A stretch of DNA of 34,987 bases, taken from assembly GCF_965655635.1 (NCBI RefSeq), contig NZ_CBFHHE010000022.1:1-34987 (forward strand). The letters are read 5' to 3'. The notes below the pieces were generated by a model, which did no database searches, was not told the DNA's origin, and saw only the letters and a list, made by a program, of their open reading frames with translations. This document shows, one piece after another, positions 8,991-16,409 of the stretch. The translations under genes and the position numbers were made by a program. Position 1 is the stretch's first letter; every line of letters begins with the position of its first letter. The stretch is from Nereida sp965655635. Lineage in GTDB: Bacteria > Pseudomonadota > Alphaproteobacteria > Rhodobacterales > Rhodobacteraceae.

Positions 8991-9038
8991 ATTAAAAAAA
9001 GCTTTATATGTCAAATTAAAAAAAGCTTTATATGTCAA
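8991..9038. repeat. Tandem 24-bp AT-rich repeat (two exact copies)
   Basis: The 24-base unit at 8991-9014 is followed immediately by an identical copy at 9015-9038. Each contains seven A residues, then GCTTTATATGTCAA. The pair lies between the left attachment core and the 13-bp repeat array upstream of the integrase. Its position suits an accessory-factor or excisionase binding site, or an integrase operator. No protein can be assigned from sequence alone. Confidence 0.8.
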
Positions 9039-9040
9039 AA

Positions 9041-9101
9041 CGTGTGTGGTTAACGTGTGTGGTTAACGTGTGTGGTTAACGTGTGTGGTAAACGTGTGTG
9101 G
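9041..9101 (+). repeat. 13-bp direct repeat array, left integrase arm sites (putative)
   Basis: The unit CGTGTGTGGTTAA occurs three times exactly at 9041, 9054 and 9067. A one-mismatch copy follows at 9080 and a partial copy (CGTGTGTGG) at 9093. The same unit recurs inside the right end of the island at 19277-19314. Short direct repeats on both sides of a tRNA attachment core are the standard layout of arm-type binding sites for lambda-like tyrosine integrases. The array overlaps the possible integrase starts, so binding could also repress the gene. Arm-site function is inference. Confidence 0.75.
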
Positions 9102-10376
9102 AGAGCTACGATTCCGAAATACATCCAAAAGCGGAGAAGGCAGTGGTATGCCGTTCTTGAAATACCAAAAGCCCTACGACAGCACTTCGGGAAACCTCGC
9201 TTTGTTATGTCATTGAGAACTGACTCGCAGCGTATTGCAGAACAAAGAGTTCTACCTGTTATTCTTGAATGGAAGCGGCAGGTCACAATCGCACGGGGCC
9301 AAAATGTTGATGGCGACGATGTCCTCACAAGTATCAAAAAGGTAAGACAACATACTCAAATACTGAAAGCTCAAGGCGTGCCTGACCATGAAATACAGAT
9401 GGCACAAGAAGAGGTCGCCATTGCCGAATACTTCGGCGAACAAAACGAAGGCGATGGCCCTACGGCACTGTATGACGCTGTCAGCGTGGCGCATGGGAAG
9501 ACCCATCTACTCCGTGAACACGTTGAGGAGTTCTTCGCCTCAAGAGATGTTGCACCAAAGACTGCTGATATGCAGCGAAGAGATGTCATGCTGTTCGTTG
9601 AACGGTTTCCCTATGCCCACGATGCCACAAAAGCCAAAGTCAGAGAGTGGGTCAATGTCACACTTGGAACTGAAAAGGGCCTTTCTCTAGCAACAAGAAG
9701 GCGCATGATCTCACCTGCAAGCGTCTACTGGGACTACTTGGAAAACAATAAGGGCCTCACCCTACCCCCTCCCTTCGTTAAGGTCCTACCACCGAAGCCC
9801 AAGAAGCGAACCAAAACCGCTATAAAAGCACGGCGAAAGTCGTTTAGGAGTTCTGACTATCAAAAGCTACTCAGCGCCTGTGACGACGACCTGCTAGCCG
9901 ACTTGATCAAGCTAGCTGCTTACACTGGATGTCGGATCGAAGAGTTATGCGCATTGAGGCTAGAGGCCATTTCGGGCGATAAGATTGAGATTACGGATGC
10001 AAAGACAGAGGCTGGATGGCGTACAGTGCCTATCCATCCACATATAAGCCAAACCGTCGCTAGACTTATTAACACCAGCGCAGACGGTTATCTGCTAGCT
10101 GGCCTGACATTTAACAAGTACGGCAACAGATCAAATGCTATAGGAAAGAAGTTTGGTAGACTAAAAAAGCGCTTTGGCTACGGGGAAGACTATGTGTTCC
10201 ACTCGTTCCGTAAAGGCTTTGCTACACAGCTTGAGAACGCAAAAGTTCCTGTGACCAAAGTAGCAAGGCTCATGGGACACGAGGTCGAGGGGCAGACTTT
10301 TGGGAACTATTCTGATGGGTTGGCGCTGGAAGGGTTAAAGGACGCCATAAGTCATGTCGACTGGGGTACTCACTAA
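9057..10376 (+). CDS. Tyrosine site-specific recombinase (island integrase)
   Basis: A lambda-type integrase of up to 439 residues. The catalytic set is visible: R293 in AAYTGCRIEELCALRLEA, K316 in DAKTEAGWRTVPIHP, H382 and R385 in FHSFRKGFATQ, H408 in RLMGHEVEG and the nucleophile Y418 in FGNYSD. The N-terminus (TIPKYIQKRRRQWYAVLEIPKAL, then VEEFFASRDVAPKT) looks like a DUF6538-type arm-binding domain followed by a SAM-like core-binding domain. It should catalyse insertion and excision at the tRNA-Ser site. The longest start, GTG at 9057, lies inside the 13-bp array, so the first residues are translated repeat. A GTG at 9096 is more believable biologically but has no clear ribosome site. It is intact, so the element may still be mobile. 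Confidence 0.93.
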   Translation: MWLTCVVNVCGKRVWRATIPKYIQKRRRQWYAVLEIPKALRQHFGKPRFVMSLRTDSQRIAEQRVLPVILEWKRQVTIARGQNVDGDDVLTSIKKVRQHTQILKAQGVPDHEIQMAQEEVAIAEYFGEQNEGDGPTALYDAVSVAHGKTHLLREHVEEFFASRDVAPKTADMQRRDVMLFVERFPYAHDATKAKVREWVNVTLGTEKGLSLATRRRMISPASVYWDYLENNKGLTLPPPFVKVLPPKPKKRTKTAIKARRKSFRSSDYQKLLSACDDDLLADLIKLAAYTGCRIEELCALRLEAISGDKIEITDAKTEAGWRTVPIHPHISQTVARLINTSADGYLLAGLTFNKYGNRSNAIGKKFGRLKKRFGYGEDYVFHSFRKGFATQLENAKVPVTKVARLMGHEVEGQTFGNYSDGLALEGLKDAISHVDWGTH

Positions 10377-10384
10377 CTAGTATC

Positions 10385-10993
10385 CTAACCGTCGCTTCCA
10401 GACATACGTTCATGGACTGCAACCATACCTCTAGCGGACATATCGCTCACCTCTGCTGCGTGGGCTTGTAAGAGGTAGACTACCTCTGCGTTCTCCGAGG
10501 TTTGCACTACCTTCACGCCGTCACTCGTTCTTTCGATTTCAGTTTCAATCTCATCGTGAAAATCAAAAAGAGCACCCAGCGTCGGTGACTGGATTATTAC
10601 CTCAGGGTTCCGTCCTTCCGCTAGACGAGTAACCATCATTGAAACGTGCGAAACAATAGCATCCTGCAATTCTATGTTGGCTGATCCTGTAAACGTCGTA
10701 ATGCCATTAGGAAGGTTAGACACTGTTCGTTCAATCTTTGGGTGCTGCTGAAAGATAGTACGCAAGTCGGACACTTCTTCGGGAGTTGTATCCTTACCTT
10801 GCAATCCAGGCATATTCACCTCGTCGTGCATATGGCCTTTGGCATGATTTTGTGAGTTGTGACCTGACTTCCCGTGGTGCATTTCATGCATGGCAGCATA
10901 AGAGTGCGACAGTGAAGAGTTGTGCAGAAACGTGAACACCGCATAGGTACACAGCAATAGGATTGGCGTTCCAATAATGACTATCTTCTTCAA
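10385..10993 (-). CDS. Secreted His-rich conserved protein of unknown function
   Basis: A 202-residue protein with an N-terminal signal peptide or membrane anchor (residues 1-24), then a His/Met-rich linker near residues 35-60 (MHEMHHGKSGHN, NHAKGHMHDEVNMPGLQG). The folded domain runs to the end, with blocks SNLPNGITTFTGSANIELQD, VSHVSMMVTRLAEGRNPEV and IQSPTLGALFDFHDEIETEIE. I know related sequences as unnamed secreted proteins in Roseobacter-group genomes. The His/Met linker suggests copper or another metal in the periplasm, which is inference only. The start codon is TTG, supported by GGGGAG eight bases upstream. Its stop is convergent with the integrase stop, nine bases apart. Confidence 0.75.
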   Translation of the reverse strand: MKKIVIIGTPILLLCTYAVFTFLHNSSLSHSYAAMHEMHHGKSGHNSQNHAKGHMHDEVNMPGLQGKDTTPEEVSDLRTIFQQHPKIERTVSNLPNGITTFTGSANIELQDAIVSHVSMMVTRLAEGRNPEVIIQSPTLGALFDFHDEIETEIERTSDGVKVVQTSENAEVVYLLQAHAAEVSDMSARGMVAVHERMSGSDG

Positions 10994-11302
10994 AGTTCTT
11001 ACTCCCCGCTGGCTGATAACGGCCTAGTTCGTTTGCCGAGAAACATACAGACTAAATCTTTATCTTGGATTCTCAGGCGGAAACCAGCGCAGACGGATTC
11101 ACCTGCGTATTTTCTAGGGGGCCCCATGCTCTCTGAGGCTACCTACAGGCTCAAGTCAGACGCAAACCAACCAAGATGACCCAGGAGTTCATAGCTCTCA
11201 GTGAGCCTCATATCGCCTCTACCAATGTGCCTTTATTCGTTAGGCTGATTGGCTTAGTACTGTTGGCCTCACTTATACTGCTGCTAAGAACGAGCTACCG
11301 CT
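10994..11302. other. Gap containing a possible 45-aa membrane peptide (11176-11313, +)
   Basis: There is no firm gene in this interval. One frame, ATG 11176 to TAA 11311-11313, would encode a 45-residue peptide with a single hydrophobic helix (VRLIGLVLLASLILLLRTSY). It has no ribosome site and overlaps the tail of the next gene by 11 bases. A related DNA segment (AGGCTGA-TGGCTTAGT-GTTGGC-TCA) recurs at 12155-12197. That makes a decayed shared sequence about as likely as a real small gene. Confidence 0.3.
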
Positions 11303-11800
11303 CTAATCTTTAAACAGGTTGTCAGCTTCATCTTCGTCCAACAGGCTCCAATCTTCTGACAACATCAGCGGCTTAATTCTGCGGCGTGGCTTTGCTAAGT
11401 CGGCTAATACAGGTGTAACCTGCCTCCATACATCGTTTAGATCAGCACGGCTTTGACGTAGGTCATATTTAAGCTCACGTACCTCAGCCCTTAGTTCCTC
11501 ATTAGTTTGCTCTACAGCTTCTAGTCTTTGCTGCGTGAAGCTCAGCGATAGTTGCGATTTCAGTAACTCAAGCTCTTGAGTAGGGGTGGAAGCTAGAACT
11601 GACGTTTCACTGGAAGTCACAGTAAGAGGTTCTGGTTCGCTGTTCTCACGCTCTTGCATCCAGTTGGATAGATCAGTGGGTCTTATAGACCAGTGATTTC
11701 TATTGTTCCGACGCGCTGGGAGCCGCATATTCTCTATAGCTCTCATAATAGTTGTACGACTAACACCAGCTTTGTTTGCTGCTTTCTGCGGTGAGAACAT
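11303..11800 (-). CDS. Helix-turn-helix DNA-binding protein with coiled coil
   Basis: A 165-residue protein. Residues 3-50 are a MerR/excisionase-like helix-turn-helix: SPQKAANKAGVSRTTIMRAIENMRLPARR, followed by HWSIRPTDLSNWMQE, where the loop and Trp pattern match a wing plus a final helix. Residues about 72-125 are a Glu/Leu-rich coiled coil (LELLKSQLSLSFTQQRLEAVEQ, then ELRAEVRELKYDLRQSRADL). The tail is acidic and ends near DEDEADNLFKD. This layout is common in plasmid and island accessory proteins, where the HTH binds DNA and the coil dimerises. It could be the element's regulator, partition-like or excision factor. It has no gene partner on its strand nearby. Confidence 0.75.
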   Translation of the reverse strand: MFSPQKAANKAGVSRTTIMRAIENMRLPARRNNRNHWSIRPTDLSNWMQERENSEPEPLTVTSSETSVLASTPTQELELLKSQLSLSFTQQRLEAVEQTNEELRAEVRELKYDLRQSRADLNDVWRQVTPVLADLAKPRRRIKPLMLSEDWSLLDEDEADNLFKD

Positions 11801-12026
11801 GAGTGAAACCTATGGTGGTAATAAGGGTGATAGTAGCAGGTGATACAGGTATCAGCTAGTCTCATCTATGCAGATTATAATGAGCCTAGCATGGCGCTAC
11901 ATCTACGTGATGCATCACTATAAGGCTAGTAGATGGGCTTGAAAGAGATTGGCATAGGGTTGGCTTGACTTGTCTAACTGGCTTAAAGCTACATCTGACA
12001 AGTAGCAGCTACACAAGGAGAGTGAA

Positions 12027-12145
12027 ATGGCAGACTGTGGATGTGGGCGAGTCCTACAGGAAAGTGCATTGGATGGCACAACCTGACAGAAGAACAATAC
12101 CAAGAGAAGAAAGCTGCTTACGAAGCAAAGAAAGCTGAGGAGTAA
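12027..12145 (+). pseudogene. Small Cys-containing protein gene with one frameshift
   Basis: AAGGAG precedes an ATG that reads MADCGCG and then leaves its frame after about eight codons. Another frame continues SPTGKCIGWHNLTEEQYQEK to KKAEE and a TAA at 12143-12145. The span of 119 bases is one short of a whole number of codons, so a single lost base near 12047-12050 explains it. The intended product would be a roughly 40-residue peptide with a Cys cluster and a charged helix. I do not know a function. A sequencing error, or a real programmed shift, cannot be excluded. Confidence 0.45.
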
Positions 12146-12248
12146 GTCTGCTAGTGAGGCTGACTGGCTTAGTGCCGTTGGCTTCACACCAAACTTATAC
12201 CTAACGTTACGACTGCAATCTTATGGTAGGTATCACGTGAGTTGGCCC

Positions 12249-12269
12249 CAGATATGTTGGACATATCTG
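12249..12269. promoter_or_regulatory. Perfect 9-bp inverted repeat, possible operator
   Basis: The arms CAGATATGT and ACATATCTG are separated by TGG. There is no T-run after it, so a terminator is unlikely. It sits about 110 bases before the MORN gene and could be a dimeric repressor site, but no binding protein can be matched to it. Confidence 0.4.
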
Positions 12270-12377
12270 TAGCTCATTGTGTATGGTATTGGTAATGCCG
12301 CTGTTATTTATGGCGACCAGAAACCTTTTAAGATTAAAAGACTCTACAGCTAAAATTAACTTTGATAGCATAGTTGC

Positions 12378-12944
12378 ATGATACGTCCGACTTTAACCGT
12401 AATTAGCTCTTACTTCGCCTTTGTAATGTGCGCTTCTGCTAGCTCTTCATTGCCGAATTGTGGTTCCGATACAATTACACAATACCATGAATGTTCAGGT
12501 GCTTTCTCTTATCCTAGCGGCGAAATATATGTTGGCGAATGGAGGAGCCGTAAAGCAAATGGAGTAGGTACTTTCACTTACCCTAATGGCGACGAATATG
12601 TTGGTGAATTCAAAGATAACGCATTTAACGGGCTAGGAACTTTTACGTTTTCTGTTGGAGGTGAGTACGTTGGCGAATGGACAGATAATCAAAGATATGG
12701 GCAAGGCATCTTCACTTTTGCCAACGGCGACAAGTACATTGGTGAGTTCAAAAATAATAACTTCGACGGGCTAGGTACCTTGACTTATTCTAATGGCGAC
12801 AAATACGTCGGAGCGTTCAAAAATGGGCAGTTTAACGGAGAAGGCACTTATACGTATTCTAATGGATTCGAATACGTTGGTGAGTTCAAAGATGGGCAGT
12901 TTAGTGGAGAAGGTACTTTGGTAGCCCCGCAGAACAATAATTGA
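12378..12944 (+). CDS. Secreted MORN-repeat protein
   Basis: A 188-residue protein with an N-terminal signal peptide (about residues 1-22) and a short Cys-containing stretch, then six consecutive MORN repeats of 23 residues. Each follows the pattern YVGEW/F-x-(5-6)-G-x-GTFTY-x-NG, for example DEYVGEFKDNAFNGLGTFTF and DKYVGAFKNGQFNGEGTYTY. MORN repeats form an elongated beta structure that binds lipids or other proteins. The array begins near residue 43 and fills the rest of the protein, so no enzymatic domain is attached. It probably acts in the periplasm or at the cell surface. Its role in the island is unknown. The ribosome site is weak. Confidence 0.85.
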   Translation: MIRPTLTVISSYFAFVMCASASSSLPNCGSDTITQYHECSGAFSYPSGEIYVGEWRSRKANGVGTFTYPNGDEYVGEFKDNAFNGLGTFTFSVGGEYVGEWTDNQRYGQGIFTFANGDKYIGEFKNNNFDGLGTLTYSNGDKYVGAFKNGQFNGEGTYTYSNGFEYVGEFKDGQFSGEGTLVAPQNNN

Positions 12945-13415
12945 AAGGCTAGTTTAACTCTATTTCGATTATCAGAGGTTAGGCATATCACTGTCTCGAA
13001 CCCAGCGCCGCATCAAGCTGTTCACCCTCAACTAAAGATAGACTTGCTCTGTGAAGACTTTCTCACAGTCATACCCTTCAAGGTCACGCTGCTGGGCTTC
13101 AGGACCCGCACGCTGTTCAAGCGTAGATGTTTTCGCATATCCAATCAGCACGGCATATTCCCTTTAGAGTTTAAGACGATGCGGTAAATAGCCCCATAAA
13201 TCTGGAATAACACCCCTATTGGTACGGTTTTGGCATGACAAACTAAGGCAGAGTTAAATGTTACTGTGGTATCGAGATTGAGATACTAGCCATCACATCA
13301 ATCTGTGAGGGTTCATTCAGCTAGTTGACTGTTTTTCACACCGCTGTGCTGTTGGGTGTGTGGATGTGGAATGTGGGTCTGACGGTCCCACGAGGGAATA
13401 TACCCTACGACGGAA
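12945..13415. other. 471-base interval holding a recombinase remnant
   Basis: There is no intact gene. The interval contains the decayed serine-recombinase start on the minus strand (12974-13151). The rest, 13152-13415, shows nothing I can identify beyond GT-rich stretches near 13345-13375. Confidence 0.6.
12974..13151 (-). pseudogene. Serine recombinase (resolvase/invertase) N-terminal remnant
   Basis: On the minus strand a GTG at 13151, preceded by AAAGGG, reads LIGYAKTSTLEQRAGPEAQ and then QRDLEGYDCEKVFTEQV before a TAG at 13032-13034. This is the start of a Pin/Hin-type resolvase domain; YAKTST contains the position of the catalytic serine (usually YARxSTxxQ). Beyond the stop, other frames carry the expected continuation (EGEQLDAALG, then RDSDMP), so the gene has suffered more than one frameshift and the rest is gone. 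It records an earlier recombinase in or near the island. It cannot be active. Confidence 0.72.
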
Positions 13416-14030
13416 TTAGGGCCAGACAATCCGAACCATTGCTTCGTTTCGACGATTGAACGGCAAGGTAAGCGGCCCGTTGTAGGTAGCTCTAATGACC
13501 TCTGAGGTTACTGTAACGCCATCACGGCTCAAACGATCCAGTAGTTGGGCTTCTGCATCTTTAGCGTTCTTGTCGTTGGCACGACCACTGAAGCCGTAGA
13601 CAGCGTAGTAGCCACCTTCGACCTTAATGACCTCTACAGATGGATTAGTAGGCTTCGGGGCTGTCTCTAAAGTGTATGAGGATGGCAGGAAGAACTGCAT
13701 ATACCTTACATCACTCTCCGCACCCTGCGTGACTGGTACAGTCACTTCTATCTTCTCTGACTGAGCGACAGGAACGGTCATAGAGACCTTCTCAGCAGAC
13801 TGGTTTGCCCCTGAGATGTATTTGAACAAGGTTCTGAAAGCCTTATTGGAACGCGTCTGACTGGAAACCTGAGCAGCTATACGATCATCGTATTCACGCA
13901 CTTCATACCCATCCGCCTTGGATACGACATCATAAGGTGGTTCTTCATATGCCATAACGGCCCCTCCAACGAAAACAGTAGAGACTACTACGAGGCAACA
14001 CAGAACCAGTGATCTGAGAATATCTTTCAT
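13416..14030 (-). CDS. SOUL heme-binding family protein, exported
   Basis: A 204-residue SOUL/HBP family protein with a signal peptide (residues 1-27, ending GGAVMA). Family blocks are EEPPYDVVSKADGYEVREYDD (28-48), FRTLFKYISGANQSAEKVSMTVPV (66-89, the usual GxNxxxxKIxMTxPV block), YMQFFLPSSYTLETAPKPTNP and VEVIKVEGGYYAVYGFSGRA. SOUL proteins bind heme or other porphyrins weakly; bacterial members are mostly uncharacterised. The export signal places it in the periplasm. Its stop is near a decayed recombinase and its start is 258 bases from the divergent polymerase-like gene. It is one of several envelope-directed cargo proteins of the island. Confidence 0.88.
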   Translation of the reverse strand: MKDILRSLVLCCLVVVSTVFVGGAVMAYEEPPYDVVSKADGYEVREYDDRIAAQVSSQTRSNKAFRTLFKYISGANQSAEKVSMTVPVAQSEKIEVTVPVTQGAESDVRYMQFFLPSSYTLETAPKPTNPSVEVIKVEGGYYAVYGFSGRANDKNAKDAEAQLLDRLSRDGVTVTSEVIRATYNGPLTLPFNRRNEAMVRIVWP

Positions 14031-14287
14031 GCTTATCAGGTGGCACTGGTCACTCTAAACTTCAAGGTAAAGCGTAAGCAGGAACCTCAAGATGTTCGAT
14101 CTGTTTCGTGTACTTTATGGTTTCTAACATGACTTAAGAAGAAAACCAAAACCCCTAGTATGCTCTTCGATAATGGAGTTTATCCACCAGCTTATTGGAC
14201 TGATGATCGACGTATTACCGTTATGCGAAACACTGATTGCCTTATGTCATGACTCCTGTTGGACTGATGGCAATATGAGGTGTCCCA

Positions 14288-15850
14288 ATGACTGATGAAC
14301 TTCCCAAGATTGATCGCTGGAACTCAGAGCCTTTGGATGTCCACACATGGTCCGATCATCCTGAGATCAAAGCCTTGTGTGATCAATTGTATGATGAAGC
14401 AGGGCTGTCTGTGTTGGAGCCTAAAGGCAACCGAAAGCCGAAGAGGACAGTACGAGAAAGCCTCAGAGTGCTTATCCTCGACCTCTATATGAAGTGGCTG
14501 AAAGACCCATCCATTAGCATTGGATTTAATAAAACTAAGAGCAGCTACCAAGTAGGTAGTCGTTATAATGGTTTGCACATCCCTGAGAAGGTCATTGAGG
14601 TTGAAGCCCTCCTTGTTGATGCAGGTTATGTTGAGGAGTTGAGGCATTTCCACAGCAGCGACAGACAGCATCGGAACTACACGACACGGATCAGGCATAC
14701 CCAAGCCTTACGGGAGCTATTCGATAAGCTGACCATCGACCTCCATGACATCGACACCCATACCAATGAAGAGTGCATTATCCTCCACGACAAGTTTGTT
14801 GATGACCCAAATGACGATACCATCCGAAAGGTTGAGTATAACGACGAGGAGCTTAGTGAAGATGAAGTTGTACTACTGAATACGCTCAGGTCACAGCTTC
14901 AAGCCTACAATGCTTTGCTCAAACGCACTTTCATCGACATCCCAAGCTACACGTCATCGACCTTCACAAGCACCATAACCAAAGGCCGTAATGCGGGACG
15001 ACAACAAACCATTTCTCTTGGCCCAGACAACAAGTTCGTAGTCCGTGTCTTCAACGAGGGGCTTAAAGGTCATTGGAAACGTGGAGGGCGTTTCTATCGG
15101 GGCTGGTGGCAGCAGATCGACAAGGAAGACCGTTCTAAAATCTACATCAACGACCAACCGACACTGGAAGTGGACTTCAAAGCCTTCCATCCCAACCTGC
15201 TGTCGAATGAAATAGGTGTGCGCTTGGCTGATGATCCGTATGACCTTGAAGAGTTGATCCTACCTGATGTGATCACGACGACAGAACAACAGAGGGACTA
15301 CGTCAAGCTGCTAGTACTAGTGGGTATCAACGCTGACAGCGACAAGTTAGCCTTTCAAGCCTTCCGCAATGATGATCGACAAGACAAAGTTGCGAACAGC
15401 CTAACCAACATACAACTTGCAGCATTGCTGGATGCCTTCATCGACAAACATCCACAGTTGGATGGTGTTTTGAATACAGGGCAAGCCCTAAGGCTGATGA
15501 ATATCGACAGTCAGATAGCAAACTTGGTGATTGACCACTTCACTCAGAAGGACATCCCAGTTCTTTGCATACATGACAGCTTCATCATTCAGTATGACAG
15601 AGAACCTGAACTTCGTCGTATCTTAGATCAAGCTACCCATCAGGTCACAAACCACACCATCAATCATGACATCAAGAATGATCGGAATAGCCATAACGGA
15701 AAGGTATCAGGTAACATTAAAGGGGATGAAGAGCCTGTAGTTATATCATTCCATACACCGATAAGTATTGAGCCGACTAAACAGTACAATGACAGGAAAG
15801 CTAAGTTCACCAAGTGGCTAGAACTATCTGAGTGTAGACAGAGTGAGTAG
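14288..15850 (+). CDS. Polymerase A-like palm-domain protein, candidate island replication protein
   Basis: A 520-residue protein I cannot place in a named family. The C-terminal half shows DNA polymerase family A motifs in order. Motif A-like: LEVDFKAFHPNLL (D296). O-helix-like: R336-xxx-K340 in EQQRDYVKLLVLVGIN, matching the Arg/Lys spacing of the Pol I fingers. A segment before motif C: ALRLMNIDSQIANLVIDHF. Motif C: VLCIHDSFII (H429, D430, S431; Pol I has HDE). The N-terminal half lacks a 3'-5' exonuclease; residues 50-120 look helical and wing-like, perhaps a DNA-binding domain. GAGG precedes the ATG. Inference: it may copy the excised island or prime DNA synthesis. Alternatives are a reverse-transcriptase-like or inactive palm. 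The missing carboxylate after the motif C Asp needs explanation. Confidence 0.7.
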   Translation: MTDELPKIDRWNSEPLDVHTWSDHPEIKALCDQLYDEAGLSVLEPKGNRKPKRTVRESLRVLILDLYMKWLKDPSISIGFNKTKSSYQVGSRYNGLHIPEKVIEVEALLVDAGYVEELRHFHSSDRQHRNYTTRIRHTQALRELFDKLTIDLHDIDTHTNEECIILHDKFVDDPNDDTIRKVEYNDEELSEDEVVLLNTLRSQLQAYNALLKRTFIDIPSYTSSTFTSTITKGRNAGRQQTISLGPDNKFVVRVFNEGLKGHWKRGGRFYRGWWQQIDKEDRSKIYINDQPTLEVDFKAFHPNLLSNEIGVRLADDPYDLEELILPDVITTTEQQRDYVKLLVLVGINADSDKLAFQAFRNDDRQDKVANSLTNIQLAALLDAFIDKHPQLDGVLNTGQALRLMNIDSQIANLVIDHFTQKDIPVLCIHDSFIIQYDREPELRRILDQATHQVTNHTINHDIKNDRNSHNGKVSGNIKGDEEPVVISFHTPISIEPTKQYNDRKAKFTKWLELSECRQSE

Positions 15851-15918
15851 TGCTAGTAAGAGTATGGACTTAAGGGCTGTCTCCTATGCCTCTCCCATTA
15901 CTAGAGGAAATAGAGATT

Positions 15919-16043
15919 GTCGTTACGCAACAGGTCAGACTGTGTTCCATGTACACGTACACTTGATCCCACGCAGAGATGGTGATGTCGCTGACCCTAG
16001 AGGTGGAGTGCGTGGGGTTATCCCAAGTAAGCAGAGGTATTGA
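15919..16043 (+). pseudogene. HIT-family hydrolase, C-terminal remnant (copy 1)
   Basis: The frame reads ATGQTVFHVHVHLIPRRDG followed by DVADPRGGVRGVIPSKQRY and a stop at 16041-16043. This is the end of a histidine-triad nucleotide hydrolase, with the HVHVHL active site and the usual IPRR-GD tail. The N-terminal two thirds of the gene are absent: directly upstream is the end of the polymerase-like gene. It is not functional. A more decayed copy of its final part lies at 17021-17068. Confidence 0.82.
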
Positions 16044-16073
16044 GATGCTGTCAGTTGAACGTGGAGGTATGAT

Positions 16074-16409
16074 TTATTCACTCCAATTCTTTTTGTATCT
16101 AGCAAGCGTACGAAGTTCATTACAGGCATCTGACACCGCTCTTTTATTGAGCGTCGATGACTTATGAGCGTAAACTGACCCGTCTCTGGACCAAGAAAAC
16201 TCCAAGCCTAGATCGCTCAACTTATCAGATAAAACTGCGCCAGAGTTGTCGCCTGATCTGTTATCGCCAGTACGATTTAAGAAAGAACTTGCTGGCGCCG
16301 TCGCTACCTCCCTGCACAAGTCCTTTATTTCATTTACGTCGGCATCTGGTATCCAGCTTCCATTGTAATTGAGGCAGACTACTAATCCGAACAAACACTT
16401 CAACGACAT
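16074..16409 (-). CDS. Small protein of unknown function (111 aa)
   Basis: A 111-residue protein I do not recognise. The ATG at 16409 has a strong GGAGG ribosome site seven bases upstream, so this start is preferred to one at 16508 that would add a Cys/Lys-rich leader. The first 15 residues (MSLKCLFGLVVCLNY) are hydrophobic and could be a weak signal peptide. The remainder is soluble and polar, with WIPDADVNEIKDLCREVA and SVYAHKSSTLNKRAVSDACN, and the end is basic and aromatic (ARYKKNW). It sits between the HIT remnant and the 'AAVLACEW' repeat, in the same position and orientation as bactofilin in the next unit. Confidence 0.6.
   Translation of the reverse strand: MSLKCLFGLVVCLNYNGSWIPDADVNEIKDLCREVATAPASSFLNRTGDNRSGDNSGAVLSDKLSDLGLEFSWSRDGSVYAHKSSTLNKRAVSDACNELRTLARYKKNWSE

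Larger units (their letters stand above)
11801..12377. other. 577-base interval with small remnants and one palindrome, no intact gene
   Basis: No convincing full gene is present. The interval holds a frameshifted 40-codon small ORF (12027-12145), a diverged copy (12155-12197) of the segment at 11238-11280, and a perfect inverted repeat at 12249-12269. It looks like decayed cargo between the HTH gene and the MORN gene. Confidence 0.6.

Noticed and set aside
9041..9101. CRISPR array
   Set aside because: The 13-bp units are directly adjacent without spacers, and no cas gene is near. Integrase arm sites explain them better.
14160..14252. A 30-codon frame starting MLFDNGVYPPAYW
   Set aside because: No ribosome site and no recognised family. 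It may be part of the leader of the polymerase-like gene.
15843..16043. A 66-codon intact gene for a small HIT protein
   Set aside because: Only the last 40 residues match HIT proteins. The preceding codons are the tail region of the upstream gene in another frame, so it is a truncated remnant.
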